DNA from: Clavaria fumosa
Taxonomy: Eukaryota > Basidiomycota > Agaricomycetes > Agaricales > Clavariaceae
Direction of reading: 5' to 3'
Assembly (NCBI GenBank): GCA_951802425.1
Contig: OX637802.1
Span: 1,116,001-1,180,000 of the forward strand
Length of the DNA stretch: 64,000 bases
The first letter of the stretch is position 1. Each line of letters starts with the position of its first letter. The notes under the pieces are model-generated. The model was not told the origin of the DNA, did not search any database, and worked only from the letters and a program-made list of their open reading frames with translations. This document shows, piece by piece, positions 1 through 10,897 of this stretch. The position numbers and the translations under genes were made by a program.

Positions 1-1240
1 GTTGTACGTGTACATCACAGTTCAGTTCAGTTGTTCACTCACTCGGGAATAGCCGTGATGGTATTTGTATATATTTATGATAGGGTTATGATTACGTAGT
101 ACACACATTCATCAAATGTCTCACAAGTCAGAGCAGAGTAGAGCAGTACTACATTACATTAGCAGAGTAAGATCGTATCAAAATGCTGCAGATCACCCAG
201 TTGAAGCGTGTCTCATCACTAACAAAGGGCCGATGGTCCGTACTACAGCTCAGGGGAGAGATAGACGCAAGAGTCGACTAATCTCAGGGTCTATTGAAAT
301 GCACGTTCTACAACGAGTGTGCGTTTCTCGCAGCTACGTTATCCCGGTGTTGGTGTGTCGCATGACAAAAGGGGGCGGGGACTATCCGCGTGAATGATCG
401 CTAACACACCACCCATTTGATGTGTGAGAGCGGCTGAGTCGATAATGCGGCCGTTTGTACATTTTTACGACTAACCTTATATATATACGATATAGTTCAA
501 ACGCTGTACTTGAGATTGACCATTCAGATTCGGGTTGCATGACAAAGAACAGAGCACACGGTATGTTTAACCCCGTGGAAGAACCATACATACAGTTTAA
601 GGTTGTCATCCTGTAGCACTGCACTGCACTTTCACCCATCCCCATCACCATCGCTATCCTGTCCCAAGTATCGTCTCTCCTTCTGGCTTTCAACTTCAGT
701 CCTTTCTTTACAAACACCCCTAAACCTACTCATATCTTCTCACGACCGTGTGCCTACCCCCTCTTCATCAATGGCTGTACACGTGCACTCCAACACGCGG
801 CGCTCGCCTAATCCAGCCCTGTATGAACCCGAAATAAGAATCTCTATCCCTGTAAATGGCCTGCGGGCGGCGCTGCGGGCCCGTATGCCGCGGGTGCACG
901 TATCTTGGTCGCCAGTCGACCACGAATTGCGGCGCCCGAGCCCTGGGGGCTTCGTCATGGTGACAGTCGCCACCCGGGGCGATGTCGCATGCGGCGCGCG
1001 GAACGGGGTGGCGAAACGGACTGTAGCGACCGTCGCCACCACGCTACCCGGAGAGACGCCGTGCCTGTGGTACGGAACGGAATAATATGGACGTCTCCCG
1101 TGTATGGAAATAATAGCCTTGCCTTGCCTTGTCTTGCTGTGCTACCCTAGTGATTCCAAAATGGTGATACAGTACATGTCTTGTACTTAAAACGAAACCT
1201 GTCCCTCCGTTCTTCTTAACCCGCAGCACAGACTATGTCT
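1..1240. other. Left-edge stretch with no supportable gene
   Basis: Several short open frames cross this stretch on both strands (for example 603-1085 plus and 740-1042 minus), but none shows a recognisable motif, a consistent splice pattern or a domain. The 840-1080 part is GC-rich and the rest is mixed. It may be the 3' flank or UTR of a gene outside the window. Confidence 0.5.
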
Positions 1241-2205
1241 CTCAATTTGTACATGTAGCAGTCTGGCCAGCCGTTACTGCTTGCCTGAGTGGGTACGCGG
1301 AAACCTCGGCACAGACGACGCCGCTCTGCATTGACTCCGCGTCTCGTGAAGGGAGATCATCACCCACCCACCACCGGTGGATGTCGTCGCAATCCCCGCG
1401 CGTCAACGTCGGATCTGAATTCCCCTTTGCTAGGATGGCGACGACACACACACACATGCACACATGCACACACGCCCCGTTGCGATCCCCGCGCGTCAAC
1501 GTCGGGTCGGATCGGCTCCCCGCGAGGGGGCGACCAGTAAAAAGCGTTGCTTCGTCCCTCGCGCGTCGGTGTCGCACGGACCTCGTATTCGTACTCAGCC
1601 TCGGCCTTGGACCCTCCTCTTCTCTTCTCGACGTGGGCTTACGCCGTCCCAAGACGGCGACGAGCTGCTCGACGTGGACCCCTCCCTCTTCGCCTTCCCC
1701 GGGGGCGTGCCGCCATCGTGCGACCTCCCCACCCTGTGCTGCTTGGCCCATACACACGCCTCCTCGCGCGATCTGCCGACGACGCGTCGGCGGTGGTTTC
1801 TCCGGCGCTGCTGGGCGTTGTGGTGTTGATGTCGGTAGATGGTAACGAGAATGAATAGTAGGGGGGCACGCCCGCGCTGGCTCGCCCCTTACTGGCACCA
1901 ATATGGATATAGTCGTTCTGTGTGAATGTTGTGACGAGATGTGATTGAGCATGAGAGAATGTTGAGCATGAGTGCTAGCAAAGGCGGTGTCGTATGGACG
2001 GCCACCCATACCAAGTCTGAGGGGGAGTAGCAGAAAGATTTAGCGCTGAGCATTTCCGAGTTATGGGTGATGGCATGGTGTGGGACTCTTTATCGTAGCA
2101 GGGTAGTTTTGAGGAGGGCAGCAAAGACAAAACAGTGTTGTACTCTGAGGCAGAACGCTGAATTATTGCCACCCCCTCGACTATGCGTCATGCAGCAGCC
2201 TAGGC
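1241..2205. other. GC-rich region, possible coding remnant, with CA repeat and a direct repeat
   Basis: A CA/TG microsatellite lies at about 1444-1474. A 21-bp sequence (ATCCCCGCGCGTCAACGTCGG) occurs twice in direct orientation at 1392-1412 and 1485-1505, 93 bp apart. From about 1540 to 1857 three plus-strand frames are open together, as expected from GC-rich DNA; one ends in a plausible hydrophobic tail (LLGVVVLMSVDGNENE). I cannot tie these to a family or choose a frame, so no gene is called. Confidence 0.4.
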
Positions 2206-3804
2206 TCAGGCTGCAACGCCCTCCCCGCGCATCCCCGCGTCCGGCACCCCGCCCCAGAGACCCAACACAAGCTGGAAGCGAATGGACGGGACCCCCGCCG
2301 GCGCGGGCACGTCGCGCACCGCCGTCTGCAGCGCCGGCACATCCAGCCCATCAACCGCGGGCGTGACGCGGATCACCACCTCCGCGACGGCGCCCTCCAC
2401 GAGGTCAATCTGCACCACGCCCGCGCGGCCCGCCCCGTCCGGCGCCGTCTGCGGCACACACGCCGCGAGCCGCGCCTGCACGGCGCCCATGTACGCCGTA
2501 AGCGCGGGGACGTCGCACGTGCCGGGGGCGGGCTCGGTGAGCAGCACCACGCGCTCGAGCGCGAGGTGCGGGTGCGCCGTCGTGCGGGGGCGCGCTGCCG
2601 CGGGGCCCTGGGGGCGGTACGTCCGCCACACCCTCCCGTCCGGTGCGGCGTACGTCTGCCCGTCGACGGGGTTGAAAAAGGTGTCACGCATCGGCTCGAC
2701 GCGGAATGTGGGGCCCATGCTGGTCGGCACAGCTAGCGGGGCGCAAGTGACTAGCGCGGCGCGCGTGGTTTCCCAGTCGGCGTCGGTCAGGAACACTGTT
2801 TGCATCTGTCAGATGAAGGAGCACCTCAAAGAAAAGGAGGGGGCGGGTGACGCACGGACGTAGCCGTCTTCGACCATCTTCAGCGAGGTCTGCGCCTGTG
2901 CGGGGCAAACCACGAGGAAACACAGACTCGTGCGGTCGCTCGTAGTCCCGCCGATAGCCGACGGCCGGTCCTGGCCATTCTTCCACACGAGACACGAGTC
3001 GGCGCCGTAGCAGAGGTCCAGGAGCAGCGCGAACGGGGTCGCGGGCTGCGCCTGCGCCAGCGCATCCAGCGCCTCGGGCAGGCTCTGCGCCGCGCGGGTA
3101 AGCAGGTACAGCGTCACGTCCGCGCCCTCCTTCGCCGCCTGCGCGCCGCTCAAAGGCACCGCCGGGCACCCGCCGAGCACCGACGTGTCCAGGTCGTCGG
3201 GGCCGACGGCGCTCGCGCGCGCCGTGTCGATCCACGGCGGATACGGGAAGTACCGCGCGGCGCGCCCGAGGTGCGCGAGCGCGCGCAGAATGCCGTAGCG
3301 CGCGGCGACGGCCGCCTCGGGCGCGGTCAGCACGACCGCTTGCAGGTACTCGTTGCGCGCGGGGAGCGCGACGGGCGGGAGAGAACCGAGCGGCTGCGGG
3401 CGGGTGTACACGACCATCGCGAAGTCGGCGCGCCCGAGGAAGTCGGACGCTGTAAACTGAGTGCGCGCATACTCGGTGTTGGCGGTCTGCCCGCTGCGTG
3501 CGAGCGTGTAGAGCATCTCGAACCAGCGCAGTGGCGCGGGCGGGAAGGCGTCGCGCGCAGCGGCGGGATCGCGTAGGAGAGTGAAAACGATTTCGGTTTG
3601 GCCGACGGCTGCGAGTCCGTGGGAGACGTATGTCCAACACGGGAGGGGCGCGGGCGTCGAGGGAATGTCGTGCGTCCAGACAAGCGCGAGTAGATGGCCC
3701 TCGGGTTTTAGGCTGATGTTGAGCGGGGGTTGTGTAGGATTGCTATCCGAATCGACGAGTGTGGAATCAGAATCTGTAGGGGAAGAGGGCACATTTGGGA
3801 GCAT
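2206..3804 (-). CDS. SUFU-like (Suppressor of fused domain-like) protein, two exons
   Basis: ATG at 3804. Exon 1 is 3804-2860, a 54-nt phase-0 intron (GTCCGTGC...CTGACAG) covers 2859-2806, and exon 2 is 2805-2206, giving about 514 residues. The N-terminal half has WTYVSHGLAAVGQTE followed by a Leu/Arg strand, then LRWFEMLYTLARSGQT, which resembles the order of motifs in SUFU-domain proteins (HWHYVGYGLSEL..., then ...LLQNLARYV). The length is close to that of animal SUFU (about 480 residues). SUFU restrains Gli factors in animals; fungi lack Hedgehog signalling, so any role here is unknown. No signal peptide or membrane segment is visible. Gene structure is well supported by the in-frame splice. 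The family call is recognition by eye and could be wrong; the fallback is a conserved hypothetical protein. Confidence 0.6.
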
Positions 3805-4829
3805 TTTGCAAGAGTACTGGTTACAGTGAACGGAGTACGGTATTGGGTATTGGAAAAGTCACAACTTTTCATACTCCGCAGTACAGTACCAACAGTTTGC
3901 CATTGCCAGACTCCATTTTGAAACAAGTTTTGAGAGAAGAGTTATTGAAGAATTGGCAAGATCTTCCAGCACTAAGTATACATTAGTACAACTTACAGTA
4001 ACGAACACTTCCTCTCACCAAAATGAAGTACCAAGTTGAAGAGGAAGTCAAAGTGGTGATGGAAGGGGTCACTTGATGGAATCAATCTTTAAAAGGTACA
4101 CAAGTGTGTTAGGTTGCTTCTTGCATGGGACAATCTTATCTGTCTCAATCTGCTTCATGTGGATCATGGAGATACTAGATAGTGTGATGTGAGAGAGATG
4201 ATCTTTGAATGCCTGTGTGCTTGGTAAGAATGGCTGCCAGTGTACGAGCAGCGCATGGTAACAGGAATGAACGTGTGGGGACCCACCTCGCGAGTGTACA
4301 GTTTAGATGGATATCCTACCTGGCCTCCGGGAGAGCCACGGTTGGAGGGCTTGCCCAGTGCATTGGTAGTATTTCTGGCCTTGTGTCAACGTCAGCCCAA
4401 GTTGGGCTGCCCAACAAAGCAAGTTTGGCTGGGATGTCTGCACAAGGCAACGGCGTCCTCCCCTTCACGTTGGTAACAGGAACCTTTTCCTTGTCTCGAT
4501 TGGCATCAACGCATCAGGAGACTCGATCTACATCACAAAGAACCCTCGAGCTCACGTCTAACGTCGTTTTCATGTCAGCTACTCTATATTATTCATTCCG
4601 ACATTATTGTCATTGCAAAAGTCATTTGTCTTTCTACACTTGCAACTTGTTGCTGCTGCACATATTTGCAATTTTGAACAAAACAGGCGAATCTCGGAAT
4701 GATACGGGCGAGCCCAGCCCATTGATTCAATGCACATGTTGATGCTGATGGGATTCATATACAAGAGAAACGGAAAGGGAGCCTGGGGTAAGGAATCCTT
4801 CCCTTATGCCAACAATTATCTAATCTTCA
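3805..4829. other. Intergenic region between two minus-strand genes
   Basis: This holds the upstream region of the SUFU-like gene and the downstream region of DBF4. Open frames at 4209-4742 and 4240-4476 (plus) overlap each other in different frames and show no domain. I see no repeat with clear boundaries. Confidence 0.5.
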
Positions 4830-6750
4830 TCACGCGGCCGTTGGGCCTAACATATCTTTCGGCCGTTGAGCCGTGCGGCGTTTGACGTGAGAGAGGACGG
4901 CATCCAGCTTCAGGAAGTTGCCCTGGCACGTCGCAAACTTACGGTGTTTGTGACTTCGTATATGCTGGGGGGTAGAGGGAGCCAAAAAGTCAATAAGAGA
5001 GCTTGTATTCGTGTCAAGGGAAGCCGCTTTCTCACCTCCTTGTATTCCTCAAAATCCTCTCGACATGGTTCACAGTACCCAGGTTTGCTTCCTTCTTCGC
5101 GCCTCAACTTCAGCGTGTTTGTGCTCTTGCTCTTCCTCAGCGGGATGATCCGCCGATCTGGGATCGCATCTGGAGGGCCCATCACGCTCGGTTTTTGTTC
5201 CTTGTCCTGACAGGGCCCCGTTGCCACTTTCCTGGAAGTGACGACGTGGCTCTCAAACATCCCGCGGAGGGTTGGAGGTAGGTTCCGCATCATGTTCGTG
5301 AGACTGGTAGTCGACGTCGTCCCTGTCGTCGAGGCGATGCCAGTGCTGTTCCCGGACGCTGCAGTGTACTCTGCGACGGCGCCCGACGCGAGATAGCCGG
5401 ACGCGTTGATGGGATCATACTGCGGTGCATGGAACCGGCCGACGCGCCCGCCGCCTTCGTGGCTCGCGGACGGCTGGAGGTTGGCCAGGGATACCGTCCG
5501 TCGCAAGTCGCGCGGTTTGCCAACAAGGGTTGAGGCGGCGGCCGTGGCGAGAGGCTGAGCTCGAAGCCGTTTCTCTGTTTCCCGATGCTGCCGTCTTTGT
5601 GCGGCACGCTGTTCCTTTTCCAGCTCTTTGGCTTGCTCGTATTTCACCATCTTTTCCCACCTCTTCTCCTCCTTCTCGTCAAACTCGATGAATGGGCCGC
5701 GGGCGTGGGGGTGGCAGTGGAGCACGGGCCAGGTCGGCGCACCCTTAGAAGAGTACTCGAACGCGGCGATGGTGGCCAGCTCGCCACGCATATCCTCTAT
5801 GAGAACAAAGTAGGAACGAGGAGAGAAGTAATGGAAGTCGTGCCGCTTCTGTGTTGGGTCACGCTCCGTGGTGGCGCCCTGGAGGCGTTCCGATTCGAGG
5901 AGCTGCGTCAGAGAGCGTTGAAGAGGGTTTGGAGGTATGGCTGCGGGAATGGGGTTCGGCCGTGATCCATGGGCGAGGACAAAAGATGAACCAAGACAAC
6001 ATTGGAGCACGCTCGCTATTTTCAAGGCGTTCCATATTTTCATTCCGAAATAGGTTGCTTTCTTTACCAAGTCGAAGGCGGACGTCACATCCGCAGAGCT
6101 ACCATTATGGTGCCTCGAATGAGCCCAATTCTGAGCGAAGCGCCTCTAAACTCACCGCGCATTGATGATTACCGCATTCCTTCTGGCGGTCGCCTGTTTC
6201 AGCGGATGCGTGGCTTTCACGTTGTTCTCTTTGTCATCGTCCTCGGGTGGAACGGTGTGATTGGTGACGAGATGAGTCACTCTACGAGAAAAGAAGTCCT
6301 CGACACACTGCAGAATGTTATCACATTCACATTAGTGAAGAAGCTCGATGACATTCGGATGCGACATACCCCGCCCAGCTGAGCAATCGCGGCCTCGAGA
6401 CGATCGAGACTCTCCACTGTGGCTTGATCCAGATTATCGATGTCGAAGTAGAAAACAAACGACGGGAACGCTCTAGTGTACTTCTCCCGGAACTCTGCTC
6501 TTAGGCTTTCTCTCTCCGCTTTCCGTTGCTCTTTGGTTGCCCTCTCCGCCTCAGCTGCAGCTGGGTCGACTGGTTTTGCTCGCTTGAGCTTGGATTGTGA
6601 GACGTTGGACTCGGCATTGGGATCTGGTGAGTGAGGACGCTTCCCCGCAGAGACTTTGCGTGTCATGGTCTTGAGCGGGGAAACCGTCAGACCGTACAAT
6701 GTCTGAGGAATCGGACGGGCAACCATGGGTCTACGGGTGAGAGTAGCCAT
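4830..6750 (-). CDS. DBF4: DBF4/Dfp1: regulatory subunit of the Cdc7 (DDK) kinase
   Basis: Activates Cdc7/Hsk1 kinase to phosphorylate MCM helicases at replication origins. Four exons join cleanly: 6750-6370, 6307-6156, 6098-5036 and 4964-4830. Exons 1-2 encode the BRCT-like motif N (FPSFVFYFDIDN...AQLGG, then CVEDFFSRRVTHLVTN). Exon 3 carries motif M (FHYFSPRSYFVLIEDMRGE...PVLHCHPHARGPFIEFDEKE). Motif C, the DBF-type zinc finger, is split by the last intron: KPGYCEPCREDFEEYKE joins HIRSHKHRKFA, giving C-x2-C-x9-H-x5-H exactly as in the family. All three hallmark motifs are present, so the protein is probably functional. The start is the first ATG before the basic N-terminus; an upstream in-frame TTG is rejected. 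The gene is divergent from the gamma-tubulin complex gene. Confidence 0.93.
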
Positions 6751-7136
6751 GAAGAGCAGCGCAATAGGTAGGTCGCCTGAGGACAATAAGGACTGGAAGG
6801 TTGGAACCAAGAAATGTCACCCCACAGGCTGAGCGCAACTGCCGAGGAAACGGCGTGTTAACAATGCAGCAAACACAGACGCGTGACAGGGCCACGTGCA
6901 AATGTCACACTCGCGTTGAAGATGTCCTTCCCATGTCTTGGATTCTTAGCAAAGAGTGAAGTAGGATAAAACATGGCACACATTTTACACCTTTCTGCCT
7001 ATTTCATTGTTATCCATGATTGTGATCCAGTTAAATGTAAGGCGGTGAGAGTGGTCTGCTGGTTTCACGTGATCATTTGTAGTCTCGTGATCAAATCGCG
7101 CCCAAATCGACTGTTAACTGGTCAACCACTGGCACT
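6751..7136. promoter_or_regulatory. Divergent promoter region DBF4 / GCP-type gene with an MCB hexamer
   Basis: This 386-bp gap separates the two divergent start codons. ACGCGT, the core of the MluI cell-cycle box bound by MBF in yeasts, lies at 6879-6884, about 130 bp upstream of the DBF4 ATG. DBF4/dfp1 is a plausible G1/S target. The hexamer also occurs elsewhere in this GC-rich window, so the assignment is inference. Confidence 0.4.
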
Positions 7137-10100
7137 ATGTCCAATTTCCTCATTTTTGACCCTAAATTGCCTTCGCTGGAATACGACGATGCTCATTCGC
7201 ATCGGAAACTGGCTGGGCTTCCCGCTCAGTTTCGCATACCGTCACTTACCGATAGACCTCAGAATCCTATAATGGAATCACTCTCCTCGACGCCGCTGCT
7301 TGTTTTGCCCGAAGTTCCTACCAATCAACAAGAGCATCTACCTATCACAGATACAGAGCATCAAGATGAAGGAGGACTTTGGGATGAGGCAGCCAAGTCT
7401 AGTAGTCATTACAAGGTAAGGCCGCCCACATCGTCCTACGTCAGATCTGCGCATTGTTCCCAAGTCATGGAACATCAGGTTCATGTTCTCACCTGGGATG
7501 CGCTACGGCCCTCAATGCCACGGCAAACGGCGTCTCCATTTTTGTCCGAACAGGCCGTCACAGTGTTTGCCGCCGCCCGAAACCTGTCTGTCTCCTGTTA
7601 CTGCGATAATTAGATCTTAACTCTGGTTGACCGACAGAATCAACCCCCAACTTCGAAATCCCGGGATTGAGCTCAAATACGTCACGCCGGATGAGCTGTT
7701 CCAATGTCTCAAGATGGCGACTCTTGGGATGTCCTCGCAACTATATATCTGGAATTCTCGACTTGAACGATTCGTCGCCCAGTTCTCAGGAACCGATCGC
7801 ATCGTGGTGGATGGACAGGACGAAATTATCAGCGAAAGGTAAGGTCCTCCTAATCATAATAAAGTCTACTCCAATTCTTCAGGGCAGTATTACAGGAAGG
7901 TTTCTCGCAATCGGCACGTTGATGCGACGCCTTGAGTTGTTCATCTCCTCTCTTCGATCAAGGTGATCTGACGTTTTTAGATTTGTTATGGCACCCCTCT
8001 CATAGTAGTCATTAGGTGCATTCGCGACGGGCCTGCAGTCCACGCTGTAGCCCACGCATTAGCAAGTATTCTCTCTCAGTTGCGAGATGACCTGGCTTTT
8101 GCCCCGCCGCCTCTCGCCAAAGCTTCCCAGGGTCCTCTCCTCTTAGCCTCAATTTGTGCTCGTCATGCCGAATTTGAAGACGTGCTCACTGCACTGGCTA
8201 TGTTCTGCCACCGTGTGCGATTATTCACCAACCCCAACCCAGTCTCTACTGATACATCACCTAGGGTCTAGATAAATCCCCTGCTGACTATGCACGGTTA
8301 AACACGGCATCTGCACCGTTGCTTTCTCGTATCTACGAGCATTTACATTTGCACATCGAGAGGCAAGCCACTGCTCCCGTAGTCGGGATATTTGCGTATC
8401 TCTTAACAACGGCGTCCCGAGATTACATACGACGCCTTTGCATCTCTGTTGGCTATGGTCCTCGGAGTCCGTTCTCTCAACCCAGAGGCAAGCGTATCAG
8501 CAAACAGACATCCTTTGAAGATGACGAGGAAGAGGGGGAGGAAGACGGCGAGGACGAGGATGACATCGACTTCCGAGCGGAAGATGAACGTTACCCGAGC
8601 TTTTTGCCGCAAGATCTAGCCGTTGCTCTACCCACCGCCAGAAAATCATTAAGATTACTGCGCTCTGCATGGCCGGATCACCCTCTTTTCACTAATATGG
8701 AAGAACACCAGCATATACATTGGTTTTGGACAGAAGACGCCGTTGAGGCTGCTTGGCTCCGTGACCGGAATTCTACTTTGTCGCAAGACGCTGAAGTAGC
8801 TAAATCTGCTGATGCCATCTCACCCAAGCCTGAGAATTCTCAGGAGCAAGACCTCAGGCATCAGTTCGGCATCTTTGACCTTGAGCCCGGCTCGCATATG
8901 AGCTCTAGTATGCTTGCTGACCAGCACCCGCCTGCCGCCGCGTCGCAATTGCAGCGCTTCTTGGCGGCATTCCCGGATGAACTACCGTCATCAATGCCAA
9001 CACTTTCCCTACTTACCTACCTTGTTTTCTCCCCCCTCATCCGCCATCTTACCACGCTCTCCGCATCGCTCCTTGAGGTTTTTCTGTCCCCTACCTCGCC
9101 GCTTAATCTTCACACACATTTAACGCTCCTCCGGTCGTATCTCCTTCTCTCGTCGTCTTCTTTCAAAGCCAAGCTCTCGTCTGCTTTGTTTTCTGACTCG
9201 CCGGATCGAGATGTGACAAATCCTGGCTTCAGATCCCTCCTAAAACGAAAGCAAAAGCCAGGGGTTGTTTCGAGTACGAGTTCTGAGAGTGTTTCGTGGC
9301 CGGTAGGACTAGCGCCTTCGCTGATGGAACACGACAACTGGCCTCCGGGTGGTGCGGATCTGAGTTTTAATCTCAGGTCCGTCATTGTTGATTCTCTGGA
9401 GCGGGTCGCCAGCGATCTTTCCTCGGGAGATGAGCATGTTCCGCTTGGCAGCCGACGCGTACTGGAGGAAGCGGAATCTAGGCTTGGCTTTGCTATCCGT
9501 GATCTGCCCGTCGGTCCAGGTCGAGATCAGTGGCAAGATCCGCTTTGTGAGTGTATATCACTTGATACGTCACAGCAGCCACTCATCTTTGCACTACTTA
9601 GGCATAGAGTGCGTCCTGAAATGCGCTGTTTCTCTCTCGCTAACAATTTTGTCAGGGCTTTGGACTTCTTGTATATGAACTATAAGGTTCCGGCACCCTT
9701 GACTGTCTTGATCACATCCGATATTGTTTCCAAGTATCAGCGGATATTTACGTTTCTGCTTAGACTGGTGCGCGGTGCGTGTGTTATATTTATTGCTTGT
9801 CGTATCCCACGTTAATTCGTGATGCACAGTGGACCACGCGGTGCGCACCGTCTTCCGGGTAACACGGTCGCCGACAACCCCCGTGTTATTAATATCATCT
9901 TCGGCCCATGTGCGAATTTTGCATTTCCGGTTCATTGCAAGTAGCTTTGTGCAAGCCCTGTCGGAATATGTCTTCGATACCGCCATTTGTGCCAACTTTG
10001 ATGCATTCCTGGCGCGCCTATCCCCGCTCGCAGATTCATCTTCCGTTGGTGACCGTGGCTTGCCGTTTGGTGATGTCTACTCTCTGGCCGAGCATCATTC

Positions 10101-10553
10101 CGCGGTAATGGATGACATACTTCATGCCTGTCTCCTGAAAAGCGGTCAGCGCGCAACTGGGGATGTCCTTCGGGAAGCTTTGGTGACTATCCTCGACTTT
10201 TGCATCCTCGTTGGTAAACTACATCTTCGGCCAATGAAGCAAGAAAATGCAATGTTGCAGCTTGAAACCCTCTTTTACGCCTTTCGGTCGAAGGTGCAGA
10301 CATTGGCAAGTCTTAATCCTTACAGGCGTGCTCTGTACCTCACTGACATAATGCACAGGTAAGAAGTCTTGACAGATTAGTAGAGAAGGATGGCGTTGCT
10401 GTCGAGCAAACAGAATGCTCCTCGGTCAGCAAAGATGGGACTCGCGCAGCCCCTGGAGGCGTTACTAGCTTGCGTCACCTTCTCTTACGCCTCGACACAG
10501 GAAATTGGTGGGCCGGCTGGGAAGGGAGAGCAGGAGAACAAATGCTACGGTAG
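7137..10553 (+). CDS. Gamma-tubulin complex component, GCP5/GCP6 type (Spc97/Spc98 family)
   Basis: Subunit of the gamma-tubulin ring complex that nucleates microtubules at the spindle pole body. ATG at 7137. Exons join across short introns at 7416-7478, 7586-7637, 7839-7887 and about 7973-8015, with more near 8220-8275, 9547-9655, 9775-9830 and 10293-10357. The order is: N-terminal motif TWDALRPS...PFLSEQAVTVF; the grip1 region (YIWNSRLERF, FLAIGTLMRRLELF, HAVAHALASIL, RIYEHLHLHI...GIFAYLL); an acidic loop at about 8519-8580 (EDDEEEGEEDGEDEDDID); then grip2 with LDFLYMNYKVPAPLTVLITSD...KYQRIFTFLLRL. The last intron has a CTGAC branch point and shifts the frame into SLDRLVEK...LRHLLLRLDTGNWW, ending at TAG 10553. 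The N-terminal motif and the insert favour GCP5/GCP6 over GCP2-4, but the exact paralogue is uncertain. Confidence 0.85.
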
Positions 10554-10897
10554 ATCGAGTGTCGGTCAACTTCTTGCCCAGAACGCGCCAGCGTGGTTTG
10601 GAATCGAGTCATCTCATTGACACCGGTTCGGCTAGTTCGTACTACAACAGGCACTTGTCGTCGTATGGTAGAGCACATATGGAAGTCGTGGAGTAGGCCA
10701 TAAATGTGAGATATAAAAAGTCAAAAGCGAAGTGTCAGACAAAAGGATCGGGATATCGAATCAGTGTCATGAAGTGTCATCATCGAATCGAGACCATGAA
10801 GTGTCGTTATGAGGGCGAGCGTCGGGGCAGGGCGCAGAGCATCGTAATCATCGCTAGTATCGTTCCATCAGATCTGATGATGGTCGTAGTTGGGTCG
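10554..10897. other. Convergent intergenic gap between GCP-type gene and CDC6
   Basis: The two genes meet tail to tail here. The 344 bp contain short direct repeats of the type GAAGTGTCAT/GAAGTGTCGT near 10770-10812. I see no gene; it should hold the 3' UTRs of both neighbours. Confidence 0.5.

Noticed and set aside
603..1085. 160-codon plus-strand open frame
   Set aside because: Overlaps other open frames on both strands in GC-rich DNA, has no motif and no splice partners.
1242..2009. 255-codon minus-strand open frame
   Set aside because: Low-complexity Arg/Pro text, repeated SDPTLTRGD only reflects the duplicated 21-bp motif; opposite frames are equally open.
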